Of a DNA stretch of 61,436 nt, positions 48,701-56,580 are shown one piece after another. The position numbers and the translations under genes were made by a program. Below the pieces are notes generated by a model. That model did no database searches and had not been told where the DNA came from. It worked only from the letters and a program-made list of their open reading frames with translations. Origin of the DNA: Thiohalobacter sp. (GTDB taxonomy: Bacteria; Pseudomonadota; Gammaproteobacteria; DSM-19610); the NCBI GenBank assembly GCA_026984835.1, contig JALSRI010000100.1, positions 1-61,436 of the forward strand, given 5' to 3'. Within the stretch, counting starts at the first letter, position 1; every line of letters starts with the position of its first letter.

Positions 48701-50210
48701 AGTGGCGCGCGGCCTGGTGGACATGCAGGGCGCGGCCGCCGAGCCCGACCCGGTATTGCGCGACGAACTGGAACAGGCCCGCAAGGACGTGGAGCTGGCA
48801 GTGCGGCTGCGCAGCCAGGCCGAGGACAAGGCCGCCCGCCTGCAGGCCGAACTCGAGCGCCTGCAGCAGGCTGCTGCCGCCGGGGCGGGGGATGCCGGCG
48901 CCGGGTTCAGTGATTCGCGCCTGCGGGTGCCGTCGCTGGATGAGAACGATCCGGATGCGACGGCGCTCATGGATGCGGTGGTGGCCGACCCGGCCGGTGA
49001 CGAGAACTGGCAGGAGGACGACGAATCGCAGCACCAGGCAGCCCCGGCCCGCCTCATCGACGAAGAGGGCGACGCGGCCGCCGGCCGCGGCGGCAAACGG
49101 GTGCTGCCGATCCTGGTGCTCGTCGCCGCCGCCCTGGCTGTGGGCGGGTGGTGGTACCTGCAGCAGCCGGGGAGGGTGCCGCCGGCCCGGCCGGGCACAC
49201 TGGTGCCGGAGCGGGATGTCGGGCCTCCGCCAGCGTGGGGGCGGCGGGCGCCGGCGGCCGATGGCGAGGCGGGCGCCGGCCAGGCGTCCCGGCCTGCCGC
49301 GCCGGAACCGGCGGCGGCTGCGGGCGCACCGGACCACGCGGCAGCCGCCGCCGCGCCCGGGCCGGTCGCCGAAGAGGTCGCGCCCGAAGATACGGGGCCC
49401 GAAGAGATGGCGCAAGAAAACACGGCGCCCGAAGATACGGCGCCCGGGCCGCAGGCTGAGGCAGCCGGGTTGCCGCGGCCACTGGGCAGCTTCAGCGACC
49501 CGCTGGCGGACGGCGGGCGCGGCCCGCGCATGGTGGAACTGGCGGCCGACCGTTACGACATGGGCAGCGGACCGACCTCGCCGCGCTTCGAAGAACGGCC
49601 CCGCCACGGCGTCTCGCTGCGGCGTTTCGCCATCGGTGAACGTGAGGTCACTTTCGCCGACTACGACCGCTTTGCGCGCGCCACCGGCCGGGCTCTGCCC
49701 GACGACAGTGGCTGGGGGCGCGGTCGCCGGCCGGTCATCAACGTGAGCTGGGAAGACGCCGTTGCCTACACGCGCTGGCTGAGCGGGCAGACCGGCCGGC
49801 ATTACCGGCTGCCCAGCGAGGCCGAATGGGAATACGCGGCCCGCGCCGGTACCCGCAGCCGCTTCTGGTGGGGTGACGAGGCGGCGGATATCCCCGCCAA
49901 CTGCTTCGATTGCGGCAGTGAATGGGATGCGTCACGCACCGCGCCGGTGGCCAGCTTCGCAGCCAACGGCCTGGGTCTGTACGACACCGCCGGCAACGTG
50001 ATGGAGTGGGTGCAGGACTGCTACGTCGGCAGCTACCAGTCTGCACCGGACGACGGTTCTGCGGTGCTGGCCGGACCCTGCGCCACCCGCGTGGTGCGCG
50101 GCGGCGGCTATTCCAGTCCTTCCGAGCAGCTGCGCAGCGCCTCGCGCGCCGAACGCGACCCCGCCAGTCGTCTGGACAATCTCGGCTTTCGCGTCGCGCG
50201 CGACCTTTGA
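45783..50210 (+). CDS. Giant signalling protein: 2x cNMP-binding, rhodanese, coiled coil, TM, FGE-fold domain
   Basis: This is a 1475-residue protein. About 30-125 is a degenerate cyclic-nucleotide-binding domain. About 150-255 is a second one with the phosphate-binding FGEEALVSDSKRNATV. About 259-355 is a rhodanese domain with the active-site CCDTGRRSA. About 389-1035 is one continuous Glu/Gln/Arg-rich coiled coil. About 1106-1126 is a TM helix (VLPILVLVAAALAVGGWWYL), followed by a Pro/Ala linker. About 1248-1475 is an FGE/SUMF1-fold domain (GEREVTFADYDRF, YRLPSEAEWEYAARAG, DTAGNVMEWVQD, VVRGGGYS). The FGE catalytic cysteines are absent. The N-terminus should be cytoplasmic and the FGE domain periplasmic. 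No family name is known to me for the whole protein. Confidence 0.88.
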   Translation: MMGAAKKLLDKKALRDFIPINALSPAHIEEISKKAVIEQVRSGRYVFKAGDRDNQSVYLLEGKVELVGDGRKVVGTVTAGTDSARHPLAHKQPRQISVRASGAVTVARVDSSLLDVLLTWDQSSGYDVVEIDSAEEGEDWMTRMLQSEAFLRLPPSNIQQLLMRMDAVSARAGDVIVRQGDEGDYFYIVKSGRLAVSRRPSSHGRDVVLAELSGGACFGEEALVSDSKRNATVTMITDGSLMRLAKNDFDELLRTPLVHEIDYPQAQRMIAEGAELLDVRLPGEFVNQSIRGSRNLPLSALRDRLSELDSSRKYILCCDTGRRSASAAFVLGQRGFEVYVLANGLADVPSQDLENPDAPVQDGSPPEAEVIPFGAEPAAGGQDDSGGPVQAELEQARQRIAELERQLHEQGAEQQRLQARMEEVEQEASRRDQARQQEIERLQAAAEAARGQQDGLLEQLRSEKRQLQEALHTEQQRALQASRELERELSSVRDDYQQLGQRASALAGERDAVRAERDELQQKLDALQADRELASGEQAARIEELRARLQEREAALQEQQQGRTELEARLQAHRQQQVELEARLEAQADELVRLEAAHTGLQSQNEALAVERDALRGKLEDAAAANRALADDKQALQAQLESVQGELGALEADQGKALADLEQRLQDGIAERDAAREELQAARQRLAEAAEREQAHAGRLRELEERLDAERRELESDLDTARRALARAQGEQQNVLREQGRLTDALRKAEQRMEQQQLEHDSELHRLRKELEKAGGEADAALVAEVAALESQLGEVRQQAAALESELNGLRAEKEDARGAADTRVTELEQELASLQRQLQQARDSARQAEQQLLEANQAANEEMTVRLEAEEEARRQLQGEVEALRAGQDERGRRVLELEQQLEALQQELAQARSAAGDAQQLAVLEQQLQAGEQAREELEARLQQLEEARDAALGEADAARQEADRLRAEAEVARGLVDMQGAAAEPDPVLRDELEQARKDVELAVRLRSQAEDKAARLQAELERLQQAAAAGAGDAGAGFSDSRLRVPSLDENDPDATALMDAVVADPAGDENWQEDDESQHQAAPARLIDEEGDAAAGRGGKRVLPILVLVAAALAVGGWWYLQQPGRVPPARPGTLVPERDVGPPPAWGRRAPAADGEAGAGQASRPAAPEPAAAAGAPDHAAAAAAPGPVAEEVAPEDTGPEEMAQENTAPEDTAPGPQAEAAGLPRPLGSFSDPLADGGRGPRMVELAADRYDMGSGPTSPRFEERPRHGVSLRRFAIGEREVTFADYDRFARATGRALPDDSGWGRGRRPVINVSWEDAVAYTRWLSGQTGRHYRLPSEAEWEYAARAGTRSRFWWGDEAADIPANCFDCGSEWDASRTAPVASFAANGLGLYDTAGNVMEWVQDCYVGSYQSAPDDGSAVLAGPCATRVVRGGGYSSPSEQLRSASRAERDPASRLDNLGFRVARDL

Positions 50211-50216
50211 CATTGC

Positions 50217-50244
50217 TTGACACCGGGTCCGCCGGGGGTACCCT
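50217..50244 (+). promoter_or_regulatory. Candidate promoter of the Rieske-kinase-ABC operon
   Basis: TTGACA (50217-50222) and TACCCT (50239-50244) with a 16-bp spacer lie 7 bp after the giant gene's stop. The -35 is perfect and the -10 weak. Confidence 0.4.
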
Positions 50245-50331
50245 CGTTCCCCATGACTGCAGTGGAGCCCCGCTCGTGAACGCCGTCCCGCCGGCCCGGT
50301 GCGTTTGCGGGGCCGCGGACCGGCGCCGTCC

Positions 50332-50706
50332 GTGATCGTGCCAGGCAAGCCTGTCACAGCCCGCCTCGCGTTGTGCGCCCTGCGCGATCTGCCCGACCCG
50401 GGCAGCCGCGGCTTCAGCGTCGACACCCCGGCCGGACCGCTGGACCTGTTCCTGGTGCGCCAGGGGGCTCAGGTGCACGCCTACATCAACCGCTGCCCGC
50501 ACACCGGTGCGCCGCTGGACTGGGTGCCCGACCGTTTCCTGAGCCTCGATGGCGAGCACATCCAGTGCGCCACTCACGATGCCCGCTTCCGCATCGGTGA
50601 CGGCCTGTGCGTGGCGGGTCCCTGCCGCGGCGACCGGCTTCAGCCGCTGGAGCTGTGGGTCGAGGCGGGGCGGGTGTACCTGGAAACGGAGACAACGGAT
50701 GACTGA
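50332..50706 (+). CDS. Rieske [2Fe-2S] ferredoxin-type protein
   Basis: This roughly 124-residue protein contains both cluster-binding halves, CPHTGAP and CATHDARF (C-x-H...C-x-x-H), preceded by a beta-rich segment (DTPAGPLDLFLVRQGAQVHA). There is no signal peptide, so it should be cytoplasmic like bacterial Rieske ferredoxins. No ATG is available; GTG 50332 is chosen, and GTG 50299 or 50338 are alternatives without better ribosome-binding sites. Its end overlaps the next gene by 8 bp. It may supply electrons to an unidentified oxygenase or serve as a redox sensor; this is inference. Confidence 0.8.
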   Translation: MIVPGKPVTARLALCALRDLPDPGSRGFSVDTPAGPLDLFLVRQGAQVHAYINRCPHTGAPLDWVPDRFLSLDGEHIQCATHDARFRIGDGLCVAGPCRGDRLQPLELWVEAGRVYLETETTDD

Positions 50707-51658
50707 AGGGTTGCTGCGCCTCTGCGCTGCCGCCATGCTGGCGCTGCTTTGCGCCTGTGGCGGCGACGGCCCGGGCGCTGGGACGCTGCGTATCGGCACC
50801 AATGTCTGGCCCGGCTACGAGCCGCTCTACCTGGCGCGCGACCTCGCCTTCTATGACGCCACCCCGGTGCGGCTGGTCGAGTATTCCTCCGCCTCCCAGG
50901 TGAGCCGCGCCTTCCGCAACGGCGCCATCGATGCCGCCGCCCTGACGCTCGACGAGGTGCTGCGCCTGGCCCAGCATGATTTCGAGCCCTGCGTGGTGCT
51001 GGTGCTGGATGTCTCCATGGGCGGCGATGCCATCCTCGCCAAACCGGCCTACACCGACCTGGCATCGCTCCGTGGACGCCGCATAGGCGTCGAGAGTACC
51101 GCGCTGGGCGCCTATGTGCTGAGCCGGGCGCTGCAACAGGCCGGCATGGACGAGGCCGACGTGCACATCGTGCCGCTGGAGGTCGACGAGCACGAGCGGG
51201 CCTTCCTCGACGGCCGGCTCGACGCCGTGGTCACCTTCGAACCGGTGCGCAGCCGGTTGCTGGCGGCCGGCGCCGTGCAGGTGTTCGACAGCCGCGCCAT
51301 TCCCGGCGAGGTGGTCGACGTGCTGGTGGTGCGTCGCGACGCCCTGGCGGCGCAGCCGCGCGCCGCCGCTTCGGTCGTGGACGGCTGGTACCGGGCGCTG
51401 GATTTCATGCAGGCCCAGCGTGGTGAGGCGATGCGGCGGTTTTCGGCCCGCATGCGGCTGGGTCCCGAGCAGACGGCGCGCGCCTTCGAGGGGCTGGACA
51501 TGCCCACACGCAGCGAGAACCGCAGGCTGCTGGGCGATGCTGCGGCCGTACCGGCGACCGCCGCCCGCCTGATGCGCCTGATGCGCAAGCGCGGGCTGCT
51601 GCACCACCACGTCGAGGTGGCGCCGCTGTTCTCCTGCCCCGGCTCGCCGCCCGGCTAG
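50699..51658 (+). CDS. Substrate-binding lipoprotein (SsuA/NMT1-like)
   Basis: This 319-residue protein has a lipoprotein signal (LLRLCAAAMLALLCAC). The mature fold matches NMT1/SsuA/TauA solute-binding proteins: LRIGTNVWPGYEPLYLARDL, SSASQVSRAFRNGAIDAAAL, LRGRRIGVESTALGAYVLSR, VPLEVDEHERAFLDGRLDAV. Such proteins feed importers of sulfonates, nitrate or thiamine precursors. No importer permease is present here; instead a histidine kinase starts 5 bp downstream, so the ligand may be sensed rather than transported. It overlaps the Rieske gene stop by 8 bp. Confidence 0.85.
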   Translation: MTEGLLRLCAAAMLALLCACGGDGPGAGTLRIGTNVWPGYEPLYLARDLAFYDATPVRLVEYSSASQVSRAFRNGAIDAAALTLDEVLRLAQHDFEPCVVLVLDVSMGGDAILAKPAYTDLASLRGRRIGVESTALGAYVLSRALQQAGMDEADVHIVPLEVDEHERAFLDGRLDAVVTFEPVRSRLLAAGAVQVFDSRAIPGEVVDVLVVRRDALAAQPRAAASVVDGWYRALDFMQAQRGEAMRRFSARMRLGPEQTARAFEGLDMPTRSENRRLLGDAAAVPATAARLMRLMRKRGLLHHHVEVAPLFSCPGSPPG

Positions 51659-51663
51659 AGGAA

Positions 51664-53214
51664 ATGGCGATGCGTCTGCCCCTGCGCCTGTTCATTCCGC
51701 TGCTGATCCTCGGCGCCGCCCTGCTGCTGGTGCTCTACCTGTTCTATTTCCAGTGGACGCAGATGCAGGGCAATATAGAGACCCACGCCCGGGAAACCCT
51801 GCGCTTCAGCATGATGCGCACCCAGGGCACTCTGGAATACCTGCTGCGGCACGGCGACGCCGTACAGGTCCGGGAAGAGGTGGCGGCGCTGGGCTCCGAC
51901 CCGGCGCTCGACACGGCGTTCTACGCCGGGCCGGATGGACGCATCGTGGCATCCATCCACGTCGCGGACCGCGGGCGGAGCCTGCGGGACTACGTGGCCG
52001 CGCGCTTCCCGGCGGCCCGCGATGCCATACTGCGGGCCACCGTCCAGGCACGCGAGCGGCTGCACGGGCGGGTGTGGCCGGATCCCTCGCGCCACGGGGT
52101 GCTTGCGCTCTTTCCCGTGCGGGTGGTGAACGAATCCGCCCCGGCTCGCGCCGACCGGGTGGGCATCTTGTTCGCCTACCGCGACATCGGCCGCCAGCAG
52201 GCCCGGGCGCACCGGGAACTGGTGGCGCGCGCCGCCGCCGTCGCCCTGCCCGTGATCGCCATGGCGGTGCTGGTCGGCTGGCTGCTGCACCTGCGCATCA
52301 CCCGGCGTGTCGAGCAGCTGGTGAAGGCCAGCCGCGAACTGTCGGAGGGCAGTTATGTGCCGGATCAGGCATTCCGTGGTGGCGACGAGATCGCCACGCT
52401 GTTCCGCGCCTTCGACGACATGGCCCGCCGCATCGGCAGCAGCCGCGAGGCGCTGCTGGAGCACCGGCGACACCTGCAGCGGCAAGTGGAAGAGCGTACC
52501 CGTGAACTGGAACAGGCCAACCACGAGCTGGAAGCCTTCTCCTATTCGGTCTCCCACGACCTGCGTGCGCCCCTGCGCAGCATCGACGGCTTCAGTGAAG
52601 CGCTGCAGCAGGACTGCGGAGACCGGCTCGACGACGACTGCAAGGACCACCTGCGCCGCATACGCGGCGCCAGCGCCCGCATGGCGGAGCTGATCGACGA
52701 CCTGCTGCTGCTGGCGCGCGTCACCCGCCAGCCCATGCGGCGCCAGCAGGTGGATCTCGCCGGACTGGCCGGGGATATCGTCGAGGGCCTGCGTCAGCAG
52801 GAACCGGGACGGAGCGTCGAGGTCGAGATACAGCCGGGCATGCGTGCCCGGGGCGACCCCAAGTTGCTGCGGGTGATGCTGACGAACCTGCTGGACAATG
52901 CCTGGAAATACACGTCGCAGCGCCCGTTCGCCCACATCGTGTTCGGCATGGACGACAGCGGCGGGACACCGGCGTTCTTCGTGCGCGACGACGGTGTGGG
53001 TTTCGACCCGCGTTACCTGGACAAGCTGTTCGAGCCCTTCCAGCGCCTGCACGGCACCGAGTTCCCCGGCAATGGCATAGGCCTGGCGACGGTGCGGCGC
53101 ATCCTGGCGCGGCACGGTGGGCGCATCTGGGCCCGGGCCGGTGTCGGCGAGGGCGCCGTGTTCTTCTTCACCCTGCCGGAGGATGCTGACCGGCCATCCG
53201 GGACGCCGGCGTGA
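51664..53214 (+). CDS. Membrane sensor histidine kinase
   Basis: This 516-residue protein has TM1 (LFIPLLILGAALLLVLYLFY), a periplasmic sensor of about 165 residues (residues 35-195), TM2 (AAAVALPVIAMAVLVGWLLH), a HAMP domain, a coiled-coil linker (ERTRELEQANHELEAF) and a HisKA domain. The phospho-acceptor is His in SYSVSHDLRAPLRSIDGF. An ATPase domain follows with N-box LLDNAWKYTS, G1 DDGVGFDPRY and G2 GNGIGLATVRRI. No response regulator is adjacent. The preceding binding lipoprotein could present a ligand to its sensor domain. Confidence 0.9.
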   Translation: MAMRLPLRLFIPLLILGAALLLVLYLFYFQWTQMQGNIETHARETLRFSMMRTQGTLEYLLRHGDAVQVREEVAALGSDPALDTAFYAGPDGRIVASIHVADRGRSLRDYVAARFPAARDAILRATVQARERLHGRVWPDPSRHGVLALFPVRVVNESAPARADRVGILFAYRDIGRQQARAHRELVARAAAVALPVIAMAVLVGWLLHLRITRRVEQLVKASRELSEGSYVPDQAFRGGDEIATLFRAFDDMARRIGSSREALLEHRRHLQRQVEERTRELEQANHELEAFSYSVSHDLRAPLRSIDGFSEALQQDCGDRLDDDCKDHLRRIRGASARMAELIDDLLLLARVTRQPMRRQQVDLAGLAGDIVEGLRQQEPGRSVEVEIQPGMRARGDPKLLRVMLTNLLDNAWKYTSQRPFAHIVFGMDDSGGTPAFFVRDDGVGFDPRYLDKLFEPFQRLHGTEFPGNGIGLATVRRILARHGGRIWARAGVGEGAVFFFTLPEDADRPSGTPA

Positions 53215-53963
53215 GCCGCCCGGCCATCGAGGTCGAGCACCTGGGCCGGCGCTTCGGCCAGGTGTGGGCCGTCGACGACATCAGCTTCACGGTTCCGGCT
53301 GGCAGCATCTGCGCCCTGCTGGGCGGCAACGGCGCCGGCAAGACGACCACGCTGTCGATGATGCTCGGGCTGCTGCTGCCGAGCGCCGGCAGCGTGCGGG
53401 TGCTGGCCGAGGACATGTGCAGGCACCGCTACCGGGTGCTGGGCCGGATGAACTTCTCCTCGCCCTATGTCGATCTGCCCCAGCGGCTCACGGTGGAGGA
53501 GAACCTGCGCGTCTATGCCCGGCTGTACGGTGTGCGGCCGGTCGGCAGCCGCATCGGGGAACTGGCGCGGGCGCTGGAGATCGGCCCCTTGCTGAAGCGT
53601 CATCACCGCACGCTGTCGGCCGGCCAGCGCACCCGCGTGGCGCTGGCCAAGGCCCTGCTCAACCGTCCCGAGGTACTGCTGCTGGACGAGCCGACCGCCT
53701 CGCTGGATCCGGACAGCGCCGACTGGATCCGCGGCTGGCTGCAGGACTACCGCCGCGACAGCGGCGCCACCCTGCTGCTGGCCTCCCACAACATGCCGGA
53801 AGTCGAGCGCCTGTGCGACCAGGTCTTCATGCTGCGCCGTGGCCGCCTCGTCGATCGGGGGACGCCGGCCGAACTGGTGGCGCGTTACGGCCGCAGCACG
53901 CTGGAGGAAGTGTTTCTCGATATCGCCCGCGAGCGGAGCGCGGCGGCGGAGCAGCACACGTGA
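53211..53963 (+). CDS. ABC transporter ATPase (ABC-2 exporter type)
   Basis: The 250-residue ATPase starts at GTG 53211, overlapping the kinase stop as GTGA. Walker A is LLGGNGAGKTTT, the signature is LSAGQRTRVALAKAL, Walker B is VLLLDEPTASLD and the H-loop is LLASHNMPEVERL. It is closest in style to NodI/DrrA-type exporters. It is paired with the ABC-2 permease gene by another 4-bp overlap. The exported substrate is unknown, and it does not match the importer expected from the binding lipoprotein upstream. Confidence 0.92.
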   Translation: MSRPAIEVEHLGRRFGQVWAVDDISFTVPAGSICALLGGNGAGKTTTLSMMLGLLLPSAGSVRVLAEDMCRHRYRVLGRMNFSSPYVDLPQRLTVEENLRVYARLYGVRPVGSRIGELARALEIGPLLKRHHRTLSAGQRTRVALAKALLNRPEVLLLDEPTASLDPDSADWIRGWLQDYRRDSGATLLLASHNMPEVERLCDQVFMLRRGRLVDRGTPAELVARYGRSTLEEVFLDIARERSAAAEQHT

Positions 53964-54769
53964 GCGCCGACAGCGTGTTTTCGTTGCGGCGCGTCAACGC
54001 CATGGTGTTGCGCTACCTGTACCTGGTGCGGGGGTCCTGGCCGCGCATCCTGGAACTGATGTACTGGCCGGCGGTGCAACTGGTGCTCTGGGGGTTCATC
54101 ACCAAGTTCTTCGTCACCAACAGCACCTGGCTGGCGCAGGCGTCGGGTGTACTGCTGGCGGCGGTGCTGCTGTGGGACGTGCTGTTCCGCGGTCAGCTCG
54201 GCGTGTCGCTGGCGTTCTTCGAGGAACTGTACTCGCGCAACCTCGGCCACCTGTTCGTCAGTCCGCTGCGGCCCTACGAACTGGTGATCGCCCTGATGGT
54301 CATCAGCCTGGTCAGGACGCTGATCGGCGTCGGGGGCGCGGCCCTGCTGGCGGTGCCGCTGTACCAGTTTTCGATCCTGGATCTCGGTCTGCCGCTGCTG
54401 GCCTTCTTCTTCAACCTGCTGGTGATGGGATGGTCCATCGGCCTGCTGGTGGCGGCGCTGGTGCTGCGCTACGGGCTGGGGGCGGAGAGCCTGGCCTGGG
54501 TGGCGATCTTCGCCATCGCGCCGCTGAGCGGCATCTACTATCCGCTGTCGGTATTGCCGGACTGGCTGCAGCCGGTGGCCAGGCTGCTGCCCTCCAGTCA
54601 TGTGTTCGAAGGGATGCGGGCGGTGATGTTCGAGCACCAGGTGCGGCTGGACTACCTGCTGTACGCGGCCGGCCTCAACCTGGTCTACCTGACCCTGGGT
54701 ACGGGGGTGTTCCTGTGGGTATTCCAGATCGCGCGGCGGCGCGACCTGTTGCTGCACACCGGCGAATGA
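53960..54769 (+). CDS. ABC-2 family permease
   Basis: This 269-residue protein begins at GTG 53960 within a GTGA overlap with the ATPase stop. It has about six hydrophobic segments (for example LMYWPAVQLVLWGFITKFFV, ALLAVPLYQF, LPLLAFFFNLLVMGWSIGLL) and the ABC-2 signature region PLSGIYYPLSVLPDWLQPVA then LLPSSHVFEGMRAV. With the ATPase it should form an exporter. A longer in-frame extension upstream is antiphase shadow within the ATPase gene. It is the last gene of the operon. Confidence 0.88.
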   Translation: MSADSVFSLRRVNAMVLRYLYLVRGSWPRILELMYWPAVQLVLWGFITKFFVTNSTWLAQASGVLLAAVLLWDVLFRGQLGVSLAFFEELYSRNLGHLFVSPLRPYELVIALMVISLVRTLIGVGGAALLAVPLYQFSILDLGLPLLAFFFNLLVMGWSIGLLVAALVLRYGLGAESLAWVAIFAIAPLSGIYYPLSVLPDWLQPVARLLPSSHVFEGMRAVMFEHQVRLDYLLYAAGLNLVYLTLGTGVFLWVFQIARRRDLLLHTGE

Positions 54770-54777
54770 AGCCCGCC

Positions 54778-54990
54778 TCAGTCGGTCCGTTCGAGGATGG
54801 CGCGGCGGTACAGGGCGCGTACGGCGTCCGGGAGCTGGTCGGAGAGATCGCGGCTCAGGTGGTCGACCTGCTGCAGTGCTTCGCAGGGTTCACCCGTGAC
54901 CAGCCGGGCCGGTTCGCGCGCGCCGTCGTCGCACGGTGCGTCTTCGCTTCGGTATTCCCTGCCGGTGGCCATATCCAGAATGAGTGCCAT
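54778..54990 (-). CDS. Small hypothetical protein with strong ribosome-binding site
   Basis: This 70-residue product begins MALILDMATGREYRSEDAPC and follows an excellent AGGAGGTACGCC. The remainder is acidic and helical (EPCEALQQVDHLSRDLSDQL, PDAVRALYRRAILERTD), with no membrane segment. It runs convergent with the ABC-2 permease gene. The strong Shine-Dalgarno and biased codon use support a real gene; the family is not recognised. Confidence 0.65.
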   Translation of the reverse strand: MALILDMATGREYRSEDAPCDDGAREPARLVTGEPCEALQQVDHLSRDLSDQLPDAVRALYRRAILERTD

Positions 54991-55128
54991 GGCGTACCTC
55001 CTGCGTTCCGGGCCGAGTCGGGTCGGCGTTCAACCGGGTTATCGGCGCCCGTGAACAAACATTGAGGTGGCCGGAATCCCGCGTATTATCCGCAGCTTGG
55101 GGGCGTGGGGCCGGTCCGGACCACGGGT

Positions 55129-55428
55129 CTACAGCTCCCTCGCGTCGATGCGGTCGAGCATGACCAGCCAGTCGGCCGTGCTGTCGGCATCGATGGACTG
55201 GGCGAAATCCTCGGCGGATATGTCCATGGAGCCGCTCCAGTCTTCCGGCGGCTCGATGGGTTCGGGTTGCAGCGTCTCCCAGGTATCCATGTCGAGTTCT
55301 TCCACGGTGCCGTCGTAGTACTGCAGTTCCAGCGTGTCGTCGTCCTCGTCCTGGGCGACGATCTCGAAGTAGTCGCCCACGGGGCTCTTGTACCAGTCGC
55401 CGATGCGGGGATTGTGCTCAGTGCTCAT
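55129..55428 (-). CDS. Small acidic DUF6763-like protein
   Basis: This 99-residue acidic protein starts MSTEHNPRIGDWYKSPVGDY and has FEIVAQDEDDDTLELQYYDG, EELDMDTWETLQPEPIEPPE and DWSGSMDI. It resembles gammaproteobacterial proteins annotated DUF6763, and that match is from memory. No signal peptide or membrane helix. GGAGGTAAAGCCGGC precedes the ATG. Function unknown. Confidence 0.7.
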   Translation of the reverse strand: MSTEHNPRIGDWYKSPVGDYFEIVAQDEDDDTLELQYYDGTVEELDMDTWETLQPEPIEPPEDWSGSMDISAEDFAQSIDADSTADWLVMLDRIDAREL

Positions 55429-55436
55429 GCCGGCTT

Positions 55437-55776
55437 TACCTCCATGATCAAACTGCTGATACTTGTCTTTCCGGTCCTGCCGCGCCCGCGGGGACGGTGG
55501 CGGATCCGGTTAAGTACAGGCTGCTTGTCGGGTACGGTATTCGCTGTTCGACCCGCTTTGTCGATGCGCGGGTTCCAGACGTTGTCCGTGGCCGGTGGGC
55601 CGATCGTCTGGGCTCAGTTATAGGCCCATAAAGCGGATTATGCAAGCGCCGCGGGGGTCGGCCCCGCGGCCGGGACGAAGGCGCCGGCGGTATTTTCGAA
55701 ACAGGCTTTAATATATGAAAAAACAAACACTTGAGATGACGCTGGGGCGCGGTCGCCCGCTCCGGGGAGGGTGCCG
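55437..55776. other. Intergenic region upstream of djlA with a GC hairpin
   Basis: This 340-bp spacer holds a strong hairpin at 55648-55670 (GCCGCGGGG-GTCGG-CCCCGCGGC) without a U-tract, and an AT-rich segment at 55710-55733 that may hold the djlA promoter. No gene was supported; a short frame starting MIKLLILVFPVLPRPRGR near 55446 lacks a ribosome-binding site. Confidence 0.4.
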
Positions 55777-56580
55777 GTGAGCTGGTGGGGGAAGCTGTTG
55801 GGCGGCGCTTTCGGTTTCATGCTGGCCGGCCCCCTGGGTGCCCTGATCGGTGCCGCCTTCGGTCACAACTTCGACAAGGGGGTGGAGTCCGGCCGGGGCG
55901 GCGGCCGCTTCGCACCCGGCGCCCAGGAGCGGGTGCAGACGGCGTTCTTCACCGCCGTGTTCTCGGTCATGGGCCACCTGGCCAAGGCCGACGGCCGCGT
56001 GTCGGAAGACGAGATCCGGCTGGCGCGCGAGGTGATGGCGCGCATGAACCTGAACGAGGACATGCGCCGCGCCGCCATCGAGTTGTTCAACCAGGGCAAG
56101 GCGACGGATTTCCCGCTCGACGAGGTCGTCGGCCAGTTCCGCACCGAGTGCCGGCGCCGCCGCCATCTCATGCAGATGTTCCTGGAGATCCTGCTGCACG
56201 CGGCCTATGCCGACGGCACGCTGCATCCGCAGGAGCGCCGCATCCTGGAGCATATCCGCGAACGGCTGGGCTTCTCGGCCGCCGAGTTCAGCCACCTGGA
56301 GGCGCTGGTGCGCAACGCCCGCCATTTCGCCGGCGGCGCCCGCGGGGAGCGGGTGTCGCCGCGGCAGGCACTGCGCGAAGCCTACGAAGTGCTGGGCGTG
56401 GCGCCAGGCGCCAGCGACGCCGAGGTCAAGAAGGCCTACCGGCGCCTGATGAACCAGCACCACCCCGACAAGCTCGTCTCCAAGGGCCTGCCGGAGGAGA
56501 TGATCAAGCTGGCCACCGAGAAGACCCAGGAGATCAAGCAGGCCTACGAGACCATCAAGGCCGGCCGGAAAAACCCCTAG
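55777..56580 (+). CDS. djlA: DjlA-type membrane co-chaperone (TerB + J domain)
   Basis: This 267-residue protein starts at GTG 55777 (SWWGKLLGGAFGFMLAGPLG), six bases after GGGGAGG; GTG 55771 is too close to it. A glycine-rich N-terminal TM segment leads to a TerB-like domain (VMGHLAKADGRVSEDEIRLA, AAYADGTLHPQERRILEHI). A C-terminal J domain follows (LREAYEVLGVAPGASDAEVK, with HHPDKL carrying the HPD triad). DjlA stimulates DnaK near the inner membrane and is linked to envelope stress signalling. Confidence 0.92.
   Translation: MSWWGKLLGGAFGFMLAGPLGALIGAAFGHNFDKGVESGRGGGRFAPGAQERVQTAFFTAVFSVMGHLAKADGRVSEDEIRLAREVMARMNLNEDMRRAAIELFNQGKATDFPLDEVVGQFRTECRRRRHLMQMFLEILLHAAYADGTLHPQERRILEHIRERLGFSAAEFSHLEALVRNARHFAGGARGERVSPRQALREAYEVLGVAPGASDAEVKKAYRRLMNQHHPDKLVSKGLPEEMIKLATEKTQEIKQAYETIKAGRKNP

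Noticed and set aside
46248-49802. A 1184-codon minus-strand frame under the giant protein gene
   Set aside because: It is the antisense of the coiled-coil repeats (Leu/Arg/Gln-rich) and lacks any domain.
55446-55623. Short frame MIKLLILVFPVLPRPRGR
   Set aside because: It has a hydrophobic start but no ribosome-binding site, and it runs into GC-rich non-coding-like sequence.
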